Source: Staphylococcus sp. MI 10-1553
GTDB lineage: Bacteria > Bacillota > Bacilli > Staphylococcales > Staphylococcaceae
Assembly: GCF_010365305.1 (NCBI RefSeq)
Contig: NZ_CP048279.1
Coordinates: 2,728,001 to 2,792,000 of the forward strand
DNA: 64,000 nucleotides
Reading direction: 5' to 3'
In this document: one piece after another, positions 59,129 through 64,000 of the stretch
Layout: each line of letters opens with the position of its first letter
Position numbering within the stretch: the first letter of the stretch is position 1
Notes under the pieces: generated by a model
The model's input: the letters and a program-made list of their open reading frames with translations, nothing else
Databases searched by the model: none
Told to the model about the DNA's origin: nothing
Position numbers and translations under genes: made by a program

Positions 59129-60424
59129 TTACTCATCTTGGTTCAATAATACGGCAATGCGAGCGACATCTTCCTCAAACGACTGGATTTTGAATTGCGA
59201 TGATAACGCGTCACCAGAATGCGTCTGTTGAAAAGCAGTCAGTTGCGCTTCATAACGTTCTATCAATGCATCCATCATCGGCGTGGCAATATCGAGTGTG
59301 CGTGCCATACCGCGCATCATTTGTGTCCGGTAATAATCTTCACTCGGCATCCTTGGAATGTGCCAAACCCCTTGCTCATTTTGAAATACGGGTTTGAAAG
59401 GCACTGCCGAAAAGTCGAAGTATTTTCCGCTTTCATCAGGTTCTGAAAATGGATCAATCAAAATGCCGGTATAACGGACGTATAATAAATATTCTTGTTC
59501 AATGGGTGACAACGTTTCAAACCCTTCAATGCGCGCTTCATCCATCGTTTCAGGACGAAGTGGGTAGTTTTCTTTCACCATAAATTTCAATAAATTCAAC
59601 GTATCGATATTCAAACGTTTCAATATCGCCATGACTTCTTGCCACATTTGACGCATTTCCGTTATGAGACGCATCGTTATCGGTCCTTCTGGAAATAATT
59701 TGTATACGTAAAATGGTATGGTCATCCCTTCAAACACAGCTTTCAATGCATGTTCATTCATAAATAACGCTGGATGAACATACAATGAACTGTTGCGTGA
59801 CTCAGCCATAAGCGGGTGTGATACGGATGTCACAGGGATTTGAACTTCAGACATAAGTGTTACTATTTCCCGGGAAAAGTCCGATTGCGCATGTGTCGTT
59901 CCTAAATACAAATGTTTCTTTACACCTTTCGTCAGTACACGATGCGGTGTTTCTGGATTTAGCACACACGTATCGCCTAAATACGTCGAAAATGACACGA
60001 CTTCGATTTGCGGTTGGTCGACACTCAATTGTTGTTGCACAATCATATGCGAACCGAACGTTGGCGAGACGAGAACGACATGTTTAAGACGTTGACGTAC
60101 GGCTGATGACAATTGTTGAATGACTTGACTATACGCATCCGCTGTACAAGCCAACACTAACACATCGTATAGTGGCAAGACCGCTTCATAACTGTCATAC
60201 AACTGTCCAAGCGATGCTGTGCCTGCTAAAGAAGCATGCATCTCATTTTGTACGCGGACTTCCAATTCAGGTGCCGCTTGATACGCTGTCCAAAACTGTC
60301 GCGAGTTCTCTGTCTCGCGCCCTCGCCCGACCATATCGACATTGTGTGGTGTATGGCGTTTGAATAATACCGCGAGTTGTACCGCTACAGGGCCCGTGCC
60401 CGCAATCAATACAGATTTTGCCAT
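59129..60424 (-). CDS. cntM: Staphylopine dehydrogenase CntM
   Basis: A 431-residue opine dehydrogenase with the NADPH-binding Rossmann start MAKSVLIAGTGPVAVQLAVL and the DUF2338 family body. It reductively joins pyruvate to the CntL product, finishing staphylopine. ATG at 60424 follows AAGGGCG and lies just after the cntL stop (60426); the longer frame (27 extra codons) overlaps cntL and is rejected. Confidence 0.92.
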   Translation of the reverse strand: MAKSVLIAGTGPVAVQLAVLFKRHTPHNVDMVGRGRETENSRQFWTAYQAAPELEVRVQNEMHASLAGTASLGQLYDSYEAVLPLYDVLVLACTADAYSQVIQQLSSAVRQRLKHVVLVSPTFGSHMIVQQQLSVDQPQIEVVSFSTYLGDTCVLNPETPHRVLTKGVKKHLYLGTTHAQSDFSREIVTLMSEVQIPVTSVSHPLMAESRNSSLYVHPALFMNEHALKAVFEGMTIPFYVYKLFPEGPITMRLITEMRQMWQEVMAILKRLNIDTLNLLKFMVKENYPLRPETMDEARIEGFETLSPIEQEYLLYVRYTGILIDPFSEPDESGKYFDFSAVPFKPVFQNEQGVWHIPRMPSEDYYRTQMMRGMARTLDIATPMMDALIERYEAQLTAFQQTHSGDALSSQFKIQSFEEDVARIAVLLNQDE

Positions 60425-60425
60425 A

Positions 60426-61244
60426 TTACGCACGCCCTTCTGATCGTTTTTGGTAAAGTGCAATATCAAAAATTTGGTCCGAACGCGTAATATCATCGAC
60501 ACACGTCCAATATTGTGGATGCGTTTCTTGTTTTGGATAATTGAAAATCGACTTCAAGCCATCACCGTAACGCATTGACACGACAATATCATGATCCGTT
60601 AAATCATACAGTTCTGCTAAAATGTCATATTTCATTTCCACCGTCGAACTGAAAATCACGTGCGTCACTTCTCGAATCGCTTCTAGTTCTGCCACTGTTT
60701 TTTGATGAATTTCAATCTGGGCGTCTGGCGCTAAAATGTCAATCACTTGTCGGCCATAACGCACCGCTTCTTCATCAATATCAATACCAATCACACGTGC
60801 ACCTGTTTCTTGAGCAATTTGAACAAGGGTCATCGGATACGCACCTGAACCTACAAGAAGCACCGTATCTTCTGGCGTAATCTCGAACTGTCCAAATTCC
60901 TCTGAAATGCAATGCTCGATATTATCAAAGTATCCCGTCGAACCGAGTTGTCCGTGAATCAATCGACGTGCACGTGTCGACTCCATTAGCTTTACACAAC
61001 GCGCCGTAATATCTGCTAATGGCTTGATGAGCAGTTGCTGTTCAGAAGTAGATGTACGCCAATGCTCATATTGTTGCGTCGGCTGGTCGTCAAGGATGTA
61101 GCCACTGTATTCATCAATCAATTGCTCTAAATCATCCAGTGCACGCTCTCCTTGCTGAATCGTCTCGTATAAATGCTCAAACTGTTGCTGATAATGCTTC
61201 AAACGTGTTTCAAATTCGTTCGTATTCTGTTGCATTTTAATCAT
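60426..61244 (-). CDS. cntL: Staphylopine synthase subunit CntL (nicotianamine synthase-like)
   Basis: A 272-residue enzyme with a helical amino part and an AdoMet-binding fold (VLLVGSGAYPMTLVQIAQET, about 140-159; GIDIDEEAVRYG). It transfers the aminobutyrate group of S-adenosylmethionine to D-histidine. ATG at 61244 has AGGAG six bases upstream. Nicotianamine-synthase relatives exist in other bacteria; the flanking cntK and cntM fix the identity. Confidence 0.92.
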   Translation of the reverse strand: MIKMQQNTNEFETRLKHYQQQFEHLYETIQQGERALDDLEQLIDEYSGYILDDQPTQQYEHWRTSTSEQQLLIKPLADITARCVKLMESTRARRLIHGQLGSTGYFDNIEHCISEEFGQFEITPEDTVLLVGSGAYPMTLVQIAQETGARVIGIDIDEEAVRYGRQVIDILAPDAQIEIHQKTVAELEAIREVTHVIFSSTVEMKYDILAELYDLTDHDIVVSMRYGDGLKSIFNYPKQETHPQYWTCVDDITRSDQIFDIALYQKRSEGRA

Positions 61245-61253
61245 CCCGAGCTC

Positions 61254-62063
61254 CTATTCTATGTATGCTAAACCTGTGGCCACCGTTGAAACTTGTCCTT
61301 TAATCGCAATCGTATAACCTGTTTCTTTTCGATCGACAATGACAGACAATGCGCCTCCAGGTTGTGCAAATTCTTTTTCTACGTGATCTAGCTGATGGCG
61401 ATACGCTTCATAAATGCCTACCGATCCTGTGCCCGAACCACAACTTTGTTCCCAAATGATACTGTCGACTTGTGGTACGTAAATAAGCGGATACAAACGT
61501 TGATGCAACGTATCATAGAGCATCATGCCCACTGCCGTCAGATGTTCAGGCCATGGTTGTGTTCTTACAAACGCCTCAACTGACGTCGCGAGTTTGTCTG
61601 ACCAAACAGTAATCGGACAAACAAAATGTTGGTATGTATCATATTGAATTTCTAAACCTTCAAACAAAACATCATCAATCACATAATGTTGCGCTTCAAT
61701 CGCATGTGGCTCTGGCAAAGTCGTTTCGTACAGGTGACGTTCTTCATCCACTGCACACGCCACAGGTTCATCCAATCCTGACACCTTCAAATGAAAAGAG
61801 GACTCCGAAAGTAATTTTCTGTCCTTTAAATAATGGATAAATGACAACGTGCCATTACCACAAAATTCTTGTCCGCTCATTACAAGTTGATGTGACATGT
61901 CACCTTCACTATGTACAATAAAGCCTACTTGTTCACATCCTACATGCGATGTTTGCATCAGTTGTTGTGCAATCCTCGCATAATCGGCAGGATCGTGTTG
62001 TGAGTCGACTAATACGGTCATATTTCCAGATGGATTAAATTTTGAAAAATGCACAATTTCCAA
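61254..62063 (-). CDS. cntK: Histidine racemase CntK (DapF-like)
   Basis: A 269-residue member of the diaminopimelate epimerase fold. Both catalytic cysteines are kept: SGQEFCGNGT (Cys about 68) and WEQSCGSGTGS (Cys about 208). It makes D-histidine, the first step of staphylopine. The start is placed at a TTG (62063) after AAAGGAG, giving (M)EIVHFSKFNPSGNMTVLV, which matches the family opening; the longer frame reads through the promoter and Zur box and is rejected. Confidence 0.92.
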   Translation of the reverse strand: MEIVHFSKFNPSGNMTVLVDSQHDPADYARIAQQLMQTSHVGCEQVGFIVHSEGDMSHQLVMSGQEFCGNGTLSFIHYLKDRKLLSESSFHLKVSGLDEPVACAVDEERHLYETTLPEPHAIEAQHYVIDDVLFEGLEIQYDTYQHFVCPITVWSDKLATSVEAFVRTQPWPEHLTAVGMMLYDTLHQRLYPLIYVPQVDSIIWEQSCGSGTGSVGIYEAYRHQLDHVEKEFAQPGGALSVIVDRKETGYTIAIKGQVSTVATGLAYIE

Positions 62064-62102
62064 TGTTATTCCATCTCCTTTAAAAATAAATATTAATTTT
62101 TG

Positions 62103-62125
62103 CAAATCGTAATCATACCGATTTA
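62103..62125 (-). promoter_or_regulatory. Zur box in the cntK leader
   Basis: On the minus strand TAAATCG...ATTACGATTT: a 23-bp site that agrees with the staphylococcal Zur consensus (TAAATCGTAAT-N-ATTACGATTTA) at all but three positions. It lies between the -10 box and the start codon, where bound Zur would block transcription in zinc-rich cells. Confidence 0.75.
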
Positions 62126-62159
62126 AAAATATCCTACTCCCTAATTTTTGAATTGTCAA
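62125..62159 (-). promoter_or_regulatory. Promoter of cntK
   Basis: TTGACA, a 17-base spacer and TAGGAT on the minus strand, about 70-95 bases upstream of the start. The Fur box lies immediately upstream of the -35 and the Zur box just past the -10. Confidence 0.65.
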
Positions 62160-62162
62160 CAA

Positions 62163-62177
62163 TGATAATCATTATCA
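62163..62177 (-). promoter_or_regulatory. Fur box at the cntK promoter
   Basis: TGATAATCATTATCA is a perfect 7-1-7 Fur box. It lies a few bases upstream of the cntK -35 box, so iron-loaded Fur would repress the operon. The stretch 62178-62331 beyond it has no recognisable gene. Confidence 0.85.
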
Positions 62178-62331
62178 ACTTTATGATTTTCCTTTTTCAA
62201 GCTGTTGTTATCTTATTTCATTCATTTTTATTTCTTATATTTAATAAATGCGAGTTCAAAAAACATATTTTGCTCACAAAAAAACAGACACTGTTGTCAC
62301 ATTTACAGCATCTGCTTTTAAATATTTCTAT

Positions 62332-62718
62332 TTATACTTGCTCAATGATTTGAATCAAGTTGCCACATGTATCATCAAAGACGGCTAATTTCACTTCTCC
62401 CATAGTCGTTGGTGTTTGCGTAAACTTGATTCCTTTCGCGGTTAAATCTTGATAAATTGCGTCAAGATCATCAACCCCGAACATCGTCGCTGGTATACCA
62501 CTGTCAAATAGACGTGTTTGGTAATCTTGCGCAATCGGATTTTGATTCGGCTCGAGCACAACTTCAACAGGATTGTCTGAGTCACGTTCCACTACCGTTA
62601 ACCAGCGTGCTCCACCTAAATCAATGTCATGTTTTAATTCAAAACCAAGTTGTGTTGTATAAAACTGCTTTGCTTTCTCTTGGTCATTTACAAATAAGCT
62701 TGTCGCAATAATTTTCAT
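62332..62718 (-). CDS. VOC-family (glyoxalase-like) protein
   Basis: A 128-residue protein with two beta-alpha-beta-beta-beta modules: IIATSLFVNDQEKAKQFYTT...LGFELKHD and PATMFGVDDLDAIYQDLTAKGIKF, ending VFDDTCGNLIQIIEQ. Family members bind a metal and act as lyases, dioxygenases or antibiotic-binding proteins. The metal ligands are not fully clear, so function is open. Single gene. Confidence 0.8.
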   Translation of the reverse strand: MKIIATSLFVNDQEKAKQFYTTQLGFELKHDIDLGGARWLTVVERDSDNPVEVVLEPNQNPIAQDYQTRLFDSGIPATMFGVDDLDAIYQDLTAKGIKFTQTPTTMGEVKLAVFDDTCGNLIQIIEQV

Positions 62719-62854
62719 TATTTTTTCCTCTCTTTTTAAAGTTATGATGATTTCGTTTGTTTATATGCATATACACGTTAACTTATTCCCTCGATATACG
62801 AGCCTCACGCATAAAGAATGGCGCATCCTTACTGAGACACGCCATGATATGCTA

Positions 62855-63586
62855 TTAGTTTGTAATTTGAATTTTATTCGAAATCGTTGTTAACGCCGGG
62901 TCATTTTTGTGCGCTTGATATAAACTTTGTGCGTTCATCTCTTTACCCGTTGTTAATAGTTTTTGATAATCCACGAGTGCACCTTGCGTACCACCGACAA
63001 ACACTTTGTTGTCATTCACACCGATAATTGTCGCAAAGTTTCCTTTAGCAGGCATAACAGTATAAAACTTCATCCCTTGTGGTGCGTTAGGTATCGCTGG
63101 CATACGTTTCAACGTTAATTGGTTGACCTGTCTTGTCGATGTCATACCCGGGCCTTGATATTCGTACACACCTTTCATAATTTCAGACTGCGTTAAGCTG
63201 TAATGGTCGATGTCATTGCCGAAAAATGCCAATGCAATTTTAGACGTTTCGCCCACATCTTGGTGTGCTGGAAATTGTTGAGTGTTGACAGTAGCTTGAT
63301 TTCCACTTTTTTGATTTTGTGCCTGATTGCCTTGCTGTTGTGTCTGCTGCTGACTGTTCATCTCATCTTTGTTGTTATCTGTATCTGCTGCTTGCTCCGA
63401 CTGTTTCTCTTTTTCTGATGTTGCTTTTTCTTTCTGATCTTTTTCTGATTGGTTGTCTTTCTGATCTGCTGTTTTTTCTGTCTTGTTGTTTTGAGTCGAT
63501 GCTTGTTCTTCTTTTTTAGAGTCTTTGTCACCGCATCCAGCTAACAAAAGCAATAAGGCAAAAAGTGTAAAAGCTATTCTTTTCAT
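62855..63586 (-). CDS. Lipoprotein of unknown function with low-complexity linker
   Basis: A 243-residue precursor. The signal peptide (MKRIAFTLFALLLLLAGCGD) holds the lipobox LLAGC (Cys about 18). A Lys/Glu/Gln/Asp-rich spacer (about 20-110) would carry the domain across the wall, and a folded domain of about 130 residues follows (KIALAFFGNDIDHYSLT..., FATIIGVNDNKVFVGGTQG). No family recognised. ATG at 63586 follows GAGGTG; a longer frame adds three codons. Confidence 0.8.
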   Translation of the reverse strand: MKRIAFTLFALLLLLAGCGDKDSKKEEQASTQNNKTEKTADQKDNQSEKDQKEKATSEKEKQSEQAADTDNNKDEMNSQQQTQQQGNQAQNQKSGNQATVNTQQFPAHQDVGETSKIALAFFGNDIDHYSLTQSEIMKGVYEYQGPGMTSTRQVNQLTLKRMPAIPNAPQGMKFYTVMPAKGNFATIIGVNDNKVFVGGTQGALVDYQKLLTTGKEMNAQSLYQAHKNDPALTTISNKIQITN

Positions 63587-63765
63587 GTTCAACACCTCAC
63601 TGGCGTATATTTGGTACTATCTACTTATAAATATATCAAATAAATTTAGATATACAATAGGACTGAAGTATGAGCCGCACATTTTTTTATTCATTTTCAT
63701 AAAAAAAAGAGAGAACGAATCTCTTACACTCATCCTTTCCTTTATTTATATGAAACTGCTTGTGA

Positions 63766-63988
63766 TTAAGACTGGCGACGACGTCTATACCCTAACAATG
63801 CTGCCCCTGAAGCAAGCATCAATACTGACCATAACGATACATTTGTCTTGAACCTCTCATGACTAAAGTCGCGCGTATTCTCGGCTTTTGATAAAACCAG
63901 TACTTGGCAATTATTCTGCTTTTGCTACTTTTACTGTCGTTGGTTTCACTACTTTTTCTTGTGCCACAACTTTATTTACATCTGCCAT
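63766..63988 (-). pseudogene. Remnant of an LPXTG cell-wall-anchored protein (C-terminal end)
   Basis: The minus strand keeps a sorting signal in pieces: VVKPTTVKVAKAE, a stop (63913-63911), LPSTGF, then in another frame SLWSVLMLASGAALLGY and RRRRQS followed by a stop. The hydrophobic and Arg-rich tail is typical of sortase substrates. Between LPSTG and the helix sits the 49-bp repeat also found at mccB (63848-63896), which shifts the frame. Further upstream is a TGA and then the window edge, so the rest of the gene is unknown. Confidence 0.65.
63848..63896 (+). repeat. 49-bp repeat inside the LPXTG remnant
   Basis: Matches 26819-26867 in reverse orientation with two mismatches. It contains the small hairpin CGCGTATTCTCG and lies between the LPSTG codons and the membrane-helix codons of a broken surface-protein gene. 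Confidence 0.8.
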
Positions 63989-64000
63989 TCATTGCAACAA

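Noticed and set aside
52569..62063. Reading the locus as an oligopeptide (opp) or nickel (nik) transporter
   Set aside because: The three upstream enzymes (DapF-like, nicotianamine synthase-like, opine dehydrogenase) and the terminal MFS gene make it the staphylopine locus.

Overview
The window is a 64 kb piece of a staphylococcal chromosome. The evidence is the recR-ybaB-dnaX block, an SRP RNA of the long Gram-positive type, a Sle1-type LysM/CHAP amidase, an IsaB-like secreted protein, a complete cnt (staphylopine) locus, a decayed superantigen-like gene and LPXTG surface-protein debris. The gene content suggests the Staphylococcus intermedius group (pseudintermedius, delphini, intermedius), but this is an inference, since nothing here was compared with a database.

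Layout. 1-3.3 kb (minus): recR (cut by the window edge), ybaB, dnaX, a GNAT acetyltransferase and SRP RNA. 3.4-7.3 kb: trehalose operon treP-treC-treR behind a double TreR-type operator and a cre-like site. 7.7-8.3 kb: RelB/RelE-type toxin-antitoxin pair. 8.5 kb: tRNA-Ser(UGA). 8.7-15.7 kb: glutamate synthase gltB-gltD with divergent gltC. 15.7-19.9 kb: two YibE/F-family membrane proteins and a UvrA paralogue. 20-24 kb: a structured repeat, isaB-like gene, a small protein, a TetR remnant, sle1 with a WalR box, and a small membrane protein. 24-26.7 kb: type I restriction-modification hsdM-hsdS without hsdR. 26.8-32.4 kb: mccB-mccA (methionine to cysteine), a carboxylesterase, a Na+-dependent transporter and a small membrane protein. 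32.4-40.3 kb: kdpE-kdpD divergent from kdpFABC. 40.7-44.2 kb: ppdK with its regulator. 44.3-45.4 kb: a dead superantigen-like (SSL) gene. 45.5-48.7 kb: panB-panC-panD and a divergent ketopantoate-reductase-like gene. 48.7-52.4 kb: truncated GH4 glycosidase, an unknown membrane-anchored protein, an MFS exporter and a TRAP/HmoB-like monooxygenase. 52.6-62.1 kb: cntKLM-cntABCDFE. 62.3-64 kb: a VOC protein, a lipoprotein and an LPXTG remnant.

How the parts work together. CntK, CntL and CntM make staphylopine, CntE exports it, and CntA-BCDF imports the metal complex. The cntK promoter carries both a perfect Fur 7-1-7 box and a near-consensus Zur box. KdpDE controls the KdpFABC potassium pump across a shared intergenic region holding a helically phased direct repeat. 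TreR controls treP, whose PTS product supplies trehalose-6-phosphate to TreC. GltC controls gltBD. PpsR switches PPDK on and off.

The most noteworthy non-genic features are a family of long, hairpin-rich intergenic repeats (one copy splits the staphylopine synthesis genes from the transport genes), a 49-bp repeat found both at the mccB stop codon and inside the LPXTG remnant, and the decayed SSL gene, which still matches the staphylococcal/streptococcal toxin signature. No CRISPR array, intact insertion sequence or prophage was seen, and no undescribed multi-gene system stood out.
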